Notes under the pieces: generated by a model
Told to the model about the DNA's origin: nothing
Databases searched by the model: none
Seen by the model: the letters and a program-made list of their open reading frames with translations, nothing else
Made by a program: the position numbers and the translations under genes
Shown: positions 12,041 to 20,288 of the stretch, piece after piece
Layout: the number at the start of each line of letters is the position of its first letter
Numbering within the stretch: position 1 is the first letter of the stretch
Source: Engelhardtia mirabilis
Lineage (GTDB): Bacteria; Planctomycetota; UBA1135; GCA-002686595
Assembly (NCBI RefSeq): GCF_007748095.1
Contig: NZ_CP036287.1
Coordinates: forward strand, 5,642,001 to 5,706,000
Direction of reading: 5' to 3'
Length of the DNA: 64,000 nucleotides

Positions 12041-13486
12041 GTGAACGATCTGCCGCACCTGGGGCCCCGCATCCGCCGCTGGCGGAAGAAGCGCGGCCTG
12101 ACCCAAGCGCAAATGGCTCGGGAGCTGGCCATCAGCCCCAGCTACCTCAACCACATAGAGAAGGGTCAACGGCCGCTGACGGTCCCGATCCTCCTCAAGC
12201 TGTCGGAGACCTATTCCCTCGACCTCTCCCAGCTGGCCGACTCCGACGACCTGCGCCTGGTCGCGGAGTTGCGCGAAGTTCTGGGCGACCGGCTGTTCAC
12301 TGCCTCCGACGCGGCCGGCGCGGACCTCGATGCCCTGGTCGGGCGCTTCCCCGAGATCGCTCGGGCGCTGACGACCCTCTACCGCCAGTACCGCTCCAGC
12401 TCGGAGCGAACCGCCGTCTTGGCCGAGCGCCTGTCCGACGGCGAGGAGGTCTGGGGCCCCGATGCCCTGCGCCTGCCCTCGGAGGATGTGACCGAGTTCA
12501 TCCAGGTCAGTCGCAACCACTTCCCGGCCCTCGAGACCGCCGCCGAGGACCTGTGGACCCGCGGCGAGCTGGAGACCTCGACGCTCTTCTCACAGCTCTC
12601 GGCCTACCTGCTCGCGAACCACGGCCTGCGCGTCGAGGTCACCCGCCCCACCGAGCTGCCCGGCGCCGCTCGACGCCTGGACCGCGGCAAGGGTGTGCTG
12701 CGAATCTCCCAGGCCCTCTCCGAACACAGCCGCCGCTTCCAGCTCGCCTACCAGATCGCGCTGCTCGAGCACGCGGACCTCTTGGTAGAGCTGGCCCAGG
12801 CCGACTGCCTGACCACCGACGAGGCCCGCGCCCTGGCGCGCGTGGCCCTGGCGAACTACTTCGCCGGGGCCGTGTTGATGCCCTACGAGAAGTTCATCGG
12901 CGAGGGCCGCGACGTGCGCTGGGACGTGGAGCTGCTCGAGCACAACTTCGGCGCCGGCTTCGAGCAGGTCTGCCACCGCATGACCACCCTGCGCCGCAAG
13001 GGCGACGAGGGCCCGCCGTTCCACTTCCTGCGCGTGGACGTGGCCGGCAACATCTCCAAGCGCTACGCCGGCTCCGGCATCCGCTTCGCGCGCTACGGCG
13101 GCGCCTGCCCGCGCTGGAACGTCCACTCGGCCTTCATGACCCCCGGCATGATCAGCCGCCAGGTCTCGCGCATGACCGACGGGCGCACGTACTTCTGCAT
13201 CGCCAGAACCGTACGCAAGGCCGGCGGCGGCTACCACGTGCCCCAGAGCCGTCTCGCGATCGGCCTGGGCGTGGACATCCAGTACGCCCGCGAGATGGTC
13301 TACTCCGACGGCGTCGAACTCGACAACGCGGAGACTGCGGTGCCGGTGGGGATCTCCTGCCGACTCTGCGAGCGCCTCGACTGCCGCCAACGGGCCTTCC
13401 CGCCGGTGCACCACCGCTACAAGGTGGACGAGAACGTGCGGGGCCTGTCCTTCTACTACGAGCCCGAGGACGGGGAGAGCGACTGA
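12041..13486 (+). CDS. ScfR/RamB-type transcriptional regulator (XRE HTH plus metabolite-sensing domains)
   Basis: 481 residues from a GTG start. Residues 8-62 form a Cro/C1-type helix-turn-helix (LTQAQMARELAISPSYLNHIEKG). The central part resembles the IrrE N-terminal-like domain, and the C-terminal DUF2083-type domain carries a Cys cluster (ISCRLCERLDCRQR). This is the layout of the short-chain fatty acyl regulators ScfR and RamB, which control glyoxylate and propionate/acetate genes in response to acyl-CoA. The gene diverges from aceBA, matching that role. Direct repeats immediately upstream are candidate operators. Regulation of aceBA is inferred from family and position. Confidence 0.9.
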   Translation: MNDLPHLGPRIRRWRKKRGLTQAQMARELAISPSYLNHIEKGQRPLTVPILLKLSETYSLDLSQLADSDDLRLVAELREVLGDRLFTASDAAGADLDALVGRFPEIARALTTLYRQYRSSSERTAVLAERLSDGEEVWGPDALRLPSEDVTEFIQVSRNHFPALETAAEDLWTRGELETSTLFSQLSAYLLANHGLRVEVTRPTELPGAARRLDRGKGVLRISQALSEHSRRFQLAYQIALLEHADLLVELAQADCLTTDEARALARVALANYFAGAVLMPYEKFIGEGRDVRWDVELLEHNFGAGFEQVCHRMTTLRRKGDEGPPFHFLRVDVAGNISKRYAGSGIRFARYGGACPRWNVHSAFMTPGMISRQVSRMTDGRTYFCIARTVRKAGGGYHVPQSRLAIGLGVDIQYAREMVYSDGVELDNAETAVPVGISCRLCERLDCRQRAFPPVHHRYKVDENVRGLSFYYEPEDGESD

Positions 13487-13659
13487 GCGCGGGCTTGCGG
13501 GGAGACCTGAGAGCGCCCGGGCCCCTCACCTCCATGCCGGGCCGATGGCCGGGGCGTTTCAAGCGGTCGGATTGACCTCCGTCGAGCGGCACGGTCCGAT
13601 TCACCGGCATATGCGGCTTTCGGGGGCCGCAGCGGCCTGGTCGCCTTGCCTCGCCCGCG

Positions 13660-13681
13660 GAGATGACACCCTTGTCATCTC
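13660..13681. terminator. Hairpin between regulator and FG-GAP gene
   Basis: GAGATGACA pairs with TGTCATCTC around CCCT, giving a 9-bp perfect stem; CCGCGG on both sides (13655-13660 and 13687-13692) could extend it. No T-run follows. It could end the regulator transcript or lie in the leader of the FG-GAP gene. Confidence 0.4.
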
Positions 13682-13748
13682 GCCCTCCGCGGCCGGAACT
13701 AGCCTCGCCGACTCCCCGTCCCCATCGGCGCCGCTCCACCGACTGCCC

Positions 13749-15236
13749 ATGCGCTCCCTCCTGCTGCCGCTCCCGATCGCCCTCCTGGCAGGCTTCTCCA
13801 CGGCCCAGTCCACGAACCTCGCGTTCGCGCCCCACGTCGACCTCGAGCTGCCGGCTTCACTGCCGAAGGCCACGGCCCTGGGCGACTTCGACGGCGACGG
13901 GAAGGTCGACGTCGCCGTCTCCCTCGCCGGTCAGGAGGAGATCGGCAGGATCGCCGTGCTGCTCGGCTCCGTGTACCCGCAGCTCGATGCTATCGAGTTC
14001 GTCTCCGGCGGCCAGACCTGGGGCATCGCAGCCGCGGACTTCGACGAGGACGGCTTCGACGACCTGGCCGCCACGCTCGGCTCGAGCAGCTCGAACCAGG
14101 TGCGGATCTTCCGCTCGAGCGGCAACGGCTCGTTCACGCTCCTGAACACTGTCCTCGCCGGCAGCTTCCCGATCTCCGTCGAGCCCGCGGACTTCGACGA
14201 GGACGGCCACGTGGACCTGGCCGTGGCCAGCAACGTGTCGGGCGGCCTGCGCGTCTTCCTCGGGAACGGCGACGGGACCTTCGGCGCCGCGCTGTCACTG
14301 GGCGGCACGAACTGCACCGACGTCGCCGTCGGCGACTACAACGGCGACGGGCATCGGGACCTGGTGATGACCCAGTACTCGGGCACCAGGCTGTGGCACG
14401 GGCTCGGCAACGGCAGCTTCGTGTCCGACGGATCCGTGGCCTCCTCGGCGCTGACCCAGGGCGTGGCCATGGGCGACCTGAACGGCGACGGCCGCGACGA
14501 CATCGCCACGGTCGAGCTCTACACCGACCTGATGCGCGTGGTGCTGTCGAAGCCCGGCGGCGGCTTCTTCAGCTCGGTCAGCTACGACCTGGGCGGCTTC
14601 CCGAACGACGTGCGGATCGCGGATGTGAACGGCGACGGCATCGGCGACGTGATCGCGGTGGCCCAGGACAACGACGCCGTCTCGGTCTGGCTGGGCCTCG
14701 GCGGCGGCGCGCTCGGAGGGAAGACGAACATCGCGGCAGGCCCGCAGCCCACCTGCCTCGCCGTCGTCGACCTCGACGCGGACGGCGCGCTCGACGTCAT
14801 GGCACCCTGCCGCAACCTCGCCGAGACGCCGCCCGCGCCGATCCTCGTCAACCAGACCTCCGCGGCGCAGTGGGCCTGGACAGGCGCGGCTCTCTCCGGC
14901 GCCAATGGCGTGGCCGCATGGAGCGGCGCCGGCGACCTCTCCGCCGGAAGCCCGGTCAGCGCCACCCTCACGTCGGGGACCGCCTTTGCGCCGGCCCTGT
15001 TGGTCGTGGGCCAGAGCGCCGCGAACCTGCCGCTGCTCGGCGGTCTGTTGGTCCCGAATCCCGACCAGCTCGTCGCCGGCATCGCGCTGGACGCGTCCGG
15101 GGGCCTCGACTTCCAGTGGCCCTGGCCCGCCTCCCTGCCCTCGGGCAGTGAGCTCTACACCCAGGTGTGGTTCTTCGATCCGGGCGCCGTGGAGCTGTTC
15201 GCGGCTTCGAACGGACTGGTCGCGCGCGTGCCTTGA
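13749..15236 (+). CDS. Secreted FG-GAP/VCBS repeat protein
   Basis: 495 residues. The start is set at MRSLLLPLPIALLAGFSTAQ, a clean signal peptide; the frame is open 68 codons further upstream without good coding signal. Seven FG-GAP-type repeats with Ca-binding DxDxDG-like cores are visible (GDFDGDGKVD, ADFDEDGFDD, ADFDEDGHVD, GDYNGDGHRD, GDLNGDGRDD, ADVNGDGIGD, VDLDADGALD), probably forming a beta-propeller across residues 35-345. The last 110 residues form a separate beta-rich domain (LLVVGQSAANLPLLGG...YTQVWFFDPGA) that looks like a cell-surface or sorting module. Surface binding or scaffold role is inferred; no enzyme motif is seen. Confidence 0.85.
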   Translation: MRSLLLPLPIALLAGFSTAQSTNLAFAPHVDLELPASLPKATALGDFDGDGKVDVAVSLAGQEEIGRIAVLLGSVYPQLDAIEFVSGGQTWGIAAADFDEDGFDDLAATLGSSSSNQVRIFRSSGNGSFTLLNTVLAGSFPISVEPADFDEDGHVDLAVASNVSGGLRVFLGNGDGTFGAALSLGGTNCTDVAVGDYNGDGHRDLVMTQYSGTRLWHGLGNGSFVSDGSVASSALTQGVAMGDLNGDGRDDIATVELYTDLMRVVLSKPGGGFFSSVSYDLGGFPNDVRIADVNGDGIGDVIAVAQDNDAVSVWLGLGGGALGGKTNIAAGPQPTCLAVVDLDADGALDVMAPCRNLAETPPAPILVNQTSAAQWAWTGAALSGANGVAAWSGAGDLSAGSPVSATLTSGTAFAPALLVVGQSAANLPLLGGLLVPNPDQLVAGIALDASGGLDFQWPWPASLPSGSELYTQVWFFDPGAVELFAASNGLVARVP

Positions 15237-15389
15237 CGTCTCGAGTCGGTGGCGAACACGTCGCCGACCGATGGGCGTTCGACTCGCCGCGCGAGAGCAA
15301 TAGCTTTCGCGCGGCCTGTCGAGGTCCGCGGCCGCCAGCGGTTGAAACTCGCCCAGAGGCACGCTCGGCCGGGGACTAGACTGCTCCCC

Positions 15390-15815
15390 ATGTTCCGTCC
15401 CTCTGCCGTCGTCCTCGCCCTCTTCGCCGCCTGCCCGACCCTACAGGGCTGCGCTTTCCACTCCACCGCCCGCGAATGGAACGGCCTGGTCGGTCCGGAT
15501 GGCGAGCCTACGCACCTGCGGAGCTCGACCAATGTCGGCCTCAACCTCTTCGTGGTCTTCACCATCTTCGGATCCACCGACACGGGCGGAATGGTGGACG
15601 AGATCACCGGCGAGATCGCGGCGGAGGGCGGCGATCGCGTGCGGATCATCCAGTCCGCGAGCGAGAACTACTGGTACGGCTTCCCGCCCCTGACCTGGAT
15701 CTTGACGCCGGTGGTGACGACCGTGGCCGCGGACTACGTGCCCGCGAATGAGGTCCCGGAGTCGGAGCCCGCGGAGAATCCCGTGGCTCGGGACGACGAC
15801 GGCGACGACGAGTGA
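15390..15815 (+). CDS. Small lipoprotein of unknown function
   Basis: 141 residues. The signal peptide ends in a lipobox (TLQGC), so the mature protein should be lipid-anchored at Cys22. A hydrophobic stretch follows (NVGLNLFVVFTIFG) and the C-terminus is very acidic (DDDGDDE). No family recognised. It lies 153 bases downstream of the FG-GAP gene in the same direction and converges with the glycosyltransferase locus, with a hairpin between them. Confidence 0.7.
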   Translation: MFRPSAVVLALFAACPTLQGCAFHSTAREWNGLVGPDGEPTHLRSSTNVGLNLFVVFTIFGSTDTGGMVDEITGEIAAEGGDRVRIIQSASENYWYGFPPLTWILTPVVTTVAADYVPANEVPESEPAENPVARDDDGDDE

Positions 15816-15850
15816 TTCGGCGAGGCGGTCGGGGCTCGAGGAGTCGGCCG

Positions 15851-15878
15851 GGCGGGGCGCTTTGGATCCGGCCCCGCC
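15851..15878. terminator. Hairpin between convergent genes
   Basis: GGCGGGGC (15851-15858) pairs with GCCCCGCC (15871-15878) around a 12-base loop. It sits in the 71-base gap between convergent genes, the expected place for a bidirectional terminator. No clear T-run. Confidence 0.5.
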
Positions 15879-15886
15879 TCGATGCT

Positions 15887-16262
15887 TCATACCTCGGTCC
15901 AGGGCGGCCGACTCGCCGCCTTGAACCGGGCTCGATCGCGCAACTCATCGGCCTTGGCTCGCAGTTCCGTTGGCAGAGCATCGATCGAGGACTCCAGCGC
16001 CGCTAGCGCCTCGTCCTCGCGCCAGAGCCGGATCCGCAGGGCGCAGCCGTAGAGGAAGCTGATCGGGAAGTCCTCCGGCGTGGCCCACTCCAGCAGCAGA
16101 TCGAGCGCCTCGTGGAGCTTGCCCTGCAGCGCGAGGCTCTCGGCCTGCAAGGTCAAACCGACGTCGGTCGCAGGCGCCCCCTCGCTGGCGAACAGGTCGG
16201 ACACCTTGTCGAAGCGGCCGAACGAGAACCAACGCTGGGCGAGGTCGAGGACCTCCGTGCCC
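15887..16262 (-). pseudogene. Out-of-frame TPR-like C-terminal segment of the PMT-type glycosyltransferase
   Basis: This reading frame has good coding bias and a helical TPR-like sequence (RWFSFGRFDKVSDLF, SLALQGKLHEALDLLLEW, ALAALESSIDALP). It has no credible start of its own: upstream of 16262 the frame runs through the heptamer repeat into shadow sequence. The preceding glycosyltransferase frame ends with a TPR-like stretch (ELVIAYLAEGRLEEAARH) and loses coding character exactly at the repeat. The simplest reading is one gene split by a frame change there. Gain of one 7-base unit (or loss of two) would fuse the frames. A sequencing error, true mutation or reversible switch cannot be told apart here. 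Confidence 0.7.
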
Positions 16263-18030
16263 GACCTCTGACCTCTGACCTCTGACCTCTGACCCACCGC
16301 GTGATGGTGGAAGCGAGGACCGACAGCGAGTCCGAGGGCGATAGCAGACTCTGGTGCCGCGCGGCTTCCTCGAGGCGGCCCTCGGCCAGGTAGGCGATCA
16401 CGAGCTCGCGCCGGCGCCCGCCACTCGGGTCGGTCGCCGCCAGGCGCTCGTAGTCGTCCGGCCGCACGTCGTAGGCACGCCAAGCACCCTGCGTCCGTCC
16501 GATCGGCTCGAAGCCGAGCAGCCAGTGGTCACTCGGCCCGGCCGCCTGCCGACTCTGGGGAGCCAGTTGGTCGAAGTAGATCGCCAGGCGCCCGAAGCGC
16601 GGCCCGCCCGCCCGCGTGACCACCTGCAGCGCGCCGAACTCGTCCTCGAGTCGGACCAGGCCCAGGTCCTTCATCTGGCCCCATTCGGTGTTCGAGTCGG
16701 CGAAGTACTCGAGCCCGGCGTCGGACCCGCCCGCGGGAGCGTTGTAGTAGGCGATGGCGTTGGGCCAGATGCCCCGCAACTCGAGCCCGACGGGAACGAC
16801 CGCAAGGACCAGCCCGGCCGCGAGCGCGCGCCGGACCGCGCTCGGCGCCGCCGCCAGCGTGACCACCGCGAACCCGCCCACGATCGCCATCAGCGGCATC
16901 AACTGGAGCAGGTAGCGCACTCCCAGCTTGTAGGAGGTGCCGAAGGTCAACGCCGCGATGGGAAGCACGATCAGTGCCAAGAGCAAGCCGAGCGCCACGC
17001 GCTGGCGCGACGTGATCCGGCGGCTCGGAAGCAGCAGCGCGACCGCACCGAGCGCGAACGCCCCCAGAACGACGACCGGGGTCTTCACCGCCAGGGCCAG
17101 GGGGTAGTAGAGCGGCGTGGACTCGTGATAGGCGCCGAGCATGTAGCCGGCGCGGGGACCCGCCACGCCATCGGTCGAGAGCATGAAGTCGAGTCCCTGG
17201 GCCAGAGCCAGGGGCAGCACTCGGGGGAGCTGGCGCAAGAGGGGCGCGTCGAGAGCCGCGAATGCGGCGCTGCGGTAGGCGTCCCCCGCCGCCGGCGCGA
17301 AGGGCTGCGTGAACAGGTAGGCGGCGTGCAGGGCGAAGAGGCCGCCGACGACCATCGCGCCGAGGGCCGCTGAGCCGACCTTCAGGCGTCGACCGGCCGA
17401 CGCCTCGCGCTGCCCGTCGCCGCGCGCGACCACAGCGGTGATGGCGACGATCGCGATCAACGGCACGAAGACCGCGGCGAGGTACTTCGTGCCGACCGCC
17501 AGTCCGCAGGCGAACCCGACCACGAGCGCACGCTGTGCGGACGGGCGCTGGACGCACCAAAGGAGCGCCGCCGTCGCGAGCAGCGTCGCCAAGGCGTGGG
17601 GCATGTCCGTCGTCACCAGGGCTCCGTGCCCCAGCAACATCGGGTTCAGCACGAACAGGGCCAGGGCCAACAGCGCCCCACCTCGACCGATGACCGCGAA
17701 GGCGGCGGCAAAGGTCAGAGCAGCCGTGAGCAACGCCACGAACGCGATCCCCAACCGTCCGAGCGCGAGGGCCGGCATCAGCTCCTGCGACGTGTAGACG
17801 GCAGGATCCAGATCTCCGGCGAAGAGTTGGTTCAGGTAGAGCCCCAGGGGTCCCTGGTACCTCAGGTGGTAGACGGACCAATCGAGGTACGTCACCAGGT
17901 GGTAGCCGCAGGAGAAGTACAGCCGCTCGTCGGCCGTCGGCGGGAGCTGGTACGCCAGGGCCAGCAGCGAGCCGCCGTACACCCCGAGCAGGGCGAGGAC
18001 GGCGAGCCAGTAGAGGGTGGTCCTTGACAT
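16153..18030 (-). CDS. PMT/ArnT-type (GT-C) membrane glycosyltransferase, frame-shifted near the C-terminus
   Basis: 625 residues as read. Multiple membrane segments begin at residue 5. Family features are the acidic pair in the first outer loop (PPTADERLYFSCGYH), the block VLNPMLLGHGALVTTDMPHA and, late in the protein, DSNTEWGQMKDLGL, all typical of dolichyl- or polyprenyl-phosphate-dependent glycosyltransferases. These move a sugar from a lipid carrier to proteins or lipids on the outer face of the membrane. The last 37 residues (after WVRGQRSEVR) are out-of-frame sequence created at a 7-base repeat; the genuine C-terminus lies in the other frame down to 15887. Catalytic parts are upstream of the shift and intact. 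Confidence 0.8.
   Translation of the reverse strand: MSRTTLYWLAVLALLGVYGGSLLALAYQLPPTADERLYFSCGYHLVTYLDWSVYHLRYQGPLGLYLNQLFAGDLDPAVYTSQELMPALALGRLGIAFVALLTAALTFAAAFAVIGRGGALLALALFVLNPMLLGHGALVTTDMPHALATLLATAALLWCVQRPSAQRALVVGFACGLAVGTKYLAAVFVPLIAIVAITAVVARGDGQREASAGRRLKVGSAALGAMVVGGLFALHAAYLFTQPFAPAAGDAYRSAAFAALDAPLLRQLPRVLPLALAQGLDFMLSTDGVAGPRAGYMLGAYHESTPLYYPLALAVKTPVVVLGAFALGAVALLLPSRRITSRQRVALGLLLALIVLPIAALTFGTSYKLGVRYLLQLMPLMAIVGGFAVVTLAAAPSAVRRALAAGLVLAVVPVGLELRGIWPNAIAYYNAPAGGSDAGLEYFADSNTEWGQMKDLGLVRLEDEFGALQVVTRAGGPRFGRLAIYFDQLAPQSRQAAGPSDHWLLGFEPIGRTQGAWRAYDVRPDDYERLAATDPSGGRRRELVIAYLAEGRLEEAARHQSLLSPSDSLSVLASTITRWVRGQRSEVRGRARRSSTSPSVGSRSAASTRCPTCSPARGRLRPTSV
16263..16294. repeat. 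Heptanucleotide tandem repeat (GACCTCT), 4 full copies plus partial
   Basis: Full units lie at 16263-16269, 16270-16276, 16277-16283 and 16284-16290, followed by a partial GACC. Read on the coding strand the unit is AGAGGTC. Because 7 is not a multiple of 3, copy-number change shifts the glycosyltransferase frame. The frames on the two sides differ such that +7 (or -14) bases would join them, while the present number leaves them apart. Confidence 0.95.
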
Positions 18031-18573
18031 GGGACGGTGCGCGGGTCGAGAAGCACGCAATGCCCGGATGCGTCGGATGCAGGGCGAGCACCATCGACCG
18101 GCCAAGATCATCCCCGAGCGGCGACCGAGGGCCGCGACAAACCCGGGCGAGTACCCCTCGCGTTCCCGGATGACGGCTTCGGCGGCGAAAGAAGTGCGTA
18201 AGGTTCCGCCGACGGGTGGAGGTCGACCACGGTCGGACCGTCGATCACTTTTTCTTCAACTCGGCAGCACGCTTCGCGCGCGGTGGCCGTTCCTGCCGAC
18301 GGACGAAGCGACGATTTTCGACCGCGCGAGAGGGCGACGGAGACGATTCAAAGCGTTGACCTCAACGGGGACTTGCAGCTCCACCTGCGGGGCTCGATCC
18401 ACTTGCGGGCTCGATCTACTTGCGGGCTCGATCTACTTGCGGGCTCTATCTACCGCGCGTCGTCCGCCGGTGAGTTGGGCGCATCGGCCGCTGCTCCTTG
18501 CGGCCGATGCGCGCTAGAGGGCCGGGCCGCGAAGGTTCGTTCACCTACATCAATCCAACACGAGGCCCCAACG
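18031..18573. other. Intergenic stretch of about 540 bases with a tandem repeat
   Basis: It separates the divergent glycosyltransferase and the secreted protein at 18574, so promoters for both should lie here, though no confident -35/-10 pair was picked out. The only clear structure is the 17-base tandem repeat at 18391-18457. No gene seen. Confidence 0.5.
18391..18457. repeat. 17-bp tandem repeat, about 4 copies
   Basis: Units GGCTCGATCYACTTGCG start at 18391, 18408, 18425 and 18442; the last is degenerate (GGCTCTATCTACCGCG). The array lies about 120-180 bases upstream of the secreted-protein start at 18574 and is presumably in its leader or promoter region. It could vary in copy number. 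Confidence 0.9.
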
Positions 18574-20190
18574 ATGCACTATCGCCTTTTCCCGATCGGC
18601 CTTGCTCCGATCGCCACGGTTTCAATCATCGCCAGCTCGCTCGGCGCGGGCTCGATCGCCGGCGCGGCGACGACCCCCACCGTCCAAGGGCACCAGATCG
18701 CGCTCGACGTGATCAGCAACACGACGGCCCCCAGGCCGGGGATCCCGGTCCAGGTCCAAGGCTATGCCGCGGGCGTGGCCAAGGCTTACAACCTCGTCAC
18801 CGACGGCGATGGCTTCACGCCCTTCGTCGAAGTGGGACCGCTGAGCACCATGTGGATCACCCTGGGCGAAGCGAGTCTCGCAGGGACGGCGTCCGGCGGC
18901 GGCGGTTCCGGCGGCGCCTCTGGCGGCGGTTCCAGCGGCAGCTCCGGTGGCGGGCAGGCCGTGGGCGTCACTCGCCCGTGGCTGACCGCGGACTCCAGCG
19001 TCGCCGAGAACGACGTATTCGAGCTGCTGACCGTCACCCAACCCACGGCTCACACCCACCACTTCGCGCCCCTGGGCGATGCACCGGGGCGCTTCGGCCC
19101 CGGCGACGAGGAGATCGACTGGCAGGAGGTCGTCGTGCTCCCGCCGCCTCCGCAGCCGGCCGGGGCGCCGGCGAGCGAGGGGCTTTCTTTCCGAGGCCAC
19201 TCGGGTTCCCTGGCGACCATGCACGACATCCACGGCGTGCTGAACTACCAGGGCTACGGCGACGCGCCCTTCCACTACGACGCGGGCTTCTACCTCGACA
19301 GCCCGAGCGTCAACATCCCCGACGGGGAGCTCTTCGTCGCCTTCAACTACATGGATCGCGACTGCCCCCGGGACACCGTGGTCGACCTCTACGAGTTCCG
19401 CACCGCGGGGCCCCTGCCCGCCACGCCGGTCAAGGCCGAGATCGAAGCCGTGTCGACGCTGCCTCCCGGGGTGCTCGTGCGGGTCCGGGGCACGAAGTCG
19501 GCCGGGAAGCTGATCCTCTGCCTGAGAAGCGGGTCCTTCGGTCCGCCCATCGTGCACCGCGGCGTCTCCGCTCCGCCGACCCTGTCGCCGCTCACCGATC
19601 CGGGTCAGTTCGGCCACGGTGGCGGCCAGGCGACCAGTGCCGACGCCGGATTCGATTGCGGCGCGTGCACGCCCTACAACGGCGAGTCCTTCGTGCACAA
19701 CAACACCTTGACCTGTGATCCCGAGACGCCGCTGACGGGCGACTGCCCGCCAGGCGAGCTCCTGAATGTCAGCTGCAAGGGACGCACGAAGCCCTTCGGC
19801 CCGATCGTGTGCCCCAAGGCCGGCGCCGTGGACAGCTCGGTGAAAGGCGAGATCGTCAAGGGCTTCTCGATCTCGGGGACGTTCAACAGCTCCCCGGGTG
19901 GTGTCGGCGTCGACTTCGGCATCGACTGGGAGCAGTCCTCATCGACGTTGATCACCGAAGGCATACCGAACCCGCCTGAAGGTGAATGCGCCGAGTGTGT
20001 CCAGCTCAATGCGATCGCCTCCTGGTGCCGGGGCATCTTCAAGTTTCAGGTGAGCCAGTGGGAGCTCCTCCCCTATCCGCACGTCGACCCCTGCTCCGCC
20101 TTCGACAGGGCTGTCGTCGCCTGCGGCCCCAACGTGGTCGTCAAGGGTGCCTCGTGCGACCAATCCAAGTTCGGAGGCTCCGGCGACTGA
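18574..20190 (+). CDS. Secreted Cys-rich protein with Gly/Ser linker, unknown function
   Basis: 538 residues. The start MHYRLFPIGLAP is chosen because a signal peptide (to about residue 33, ending AGAAT) follows; the frame is open further upstream only through the tandem-repeat region. Residues 35-105 look like a beta-sandwich, residues 107-130 are a flexible Gly/Ser linker, and the middle holds His-rich and acidic stretches (HTHHF, HGVLNYQGYGDAPFHYD). The last 180 residues contain many Cys (DCGACTP, ECAECVQ, SWCRG, DPCS, ACGP, SCDQ), suggesting disulfides or metal binding. No family recognised. It converges with the symporter gene. Confidence 0.75.
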   Translation: MHYRLFPIGLAPIATVSIIASSLGAGSIAGAATTPTVQGHQIALDVISNTTAPRPGIPVQVQGYAAGVAKAYNLVTDGDGFTPFVEVGPLSTMWITLGEASLAGTASGGGGSGGASGGGSSGSSGGGQAVGVTRPWLTADSSVAENDVFELLTVTQPTAHTHHFAPLGDAPGRFGPGDEEIDWQEVVVLPPPPQPAGAPASEGLSFRGHSGSLATMHDIHGVLNYQGYGDAPFHYDAGFYLDSPSVNIPDGELFVAFNYMDRDCPRDTVVDLYEFRTAGPLPATPVKAEIEAVSTLPPGVLVRVRGTKSAGKLILCLRSGSFGPPIVHRGVSAPPTLSPLTDPGQFGHGGGQATSADAGFDCGACTPYNGESFVHNNTLTCDPETPLTGDCPPGELLNVSCKGRTKPFGPIVCPKAGAVDSSVKGEIVKGFSISGTFNSSPGGVGVDFGIDWEQSSSTLITEGIPNPPEGECAECVQLNAIASWCRGIFKFQVSQWELLPYPHVDPCSAFDRAVVACGPNVVVKGASCDQSKFGGSGD

Positions 20191-20249
20191 CGGACCCTCG
20201 AATTGGAGCGCACCCCGCCAACTAACGGGGCATCGACCAGGTCCAGGAG

Positions 20250-20286
20250 CGGACCCCGGTGGCGGCGGATGCGTCGCCGGGGTCCG
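20250..20286. terminator. Bidirectional terminator-like hairpin
   Basis: CGGACCCCGG (20250-20259) pairs with CCGGGGTCCG (20277-20286), with further pairing inside the loop. It occupies the gap between the convergent secreted protein and symporter genes, ending 3 bases from the symporter stop codon. Confidence 0.6.
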
Positions 20287-20288
20287 AG

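Noticed and set aside
16297..16483. Treating the TPR-like frame as a separate gene starting at 16483
   Set aside because: The first 60 residues from that start are shadow sequence of the glycosyltransferase, and the TPR-like part starts only beyond the heptamer repeat.
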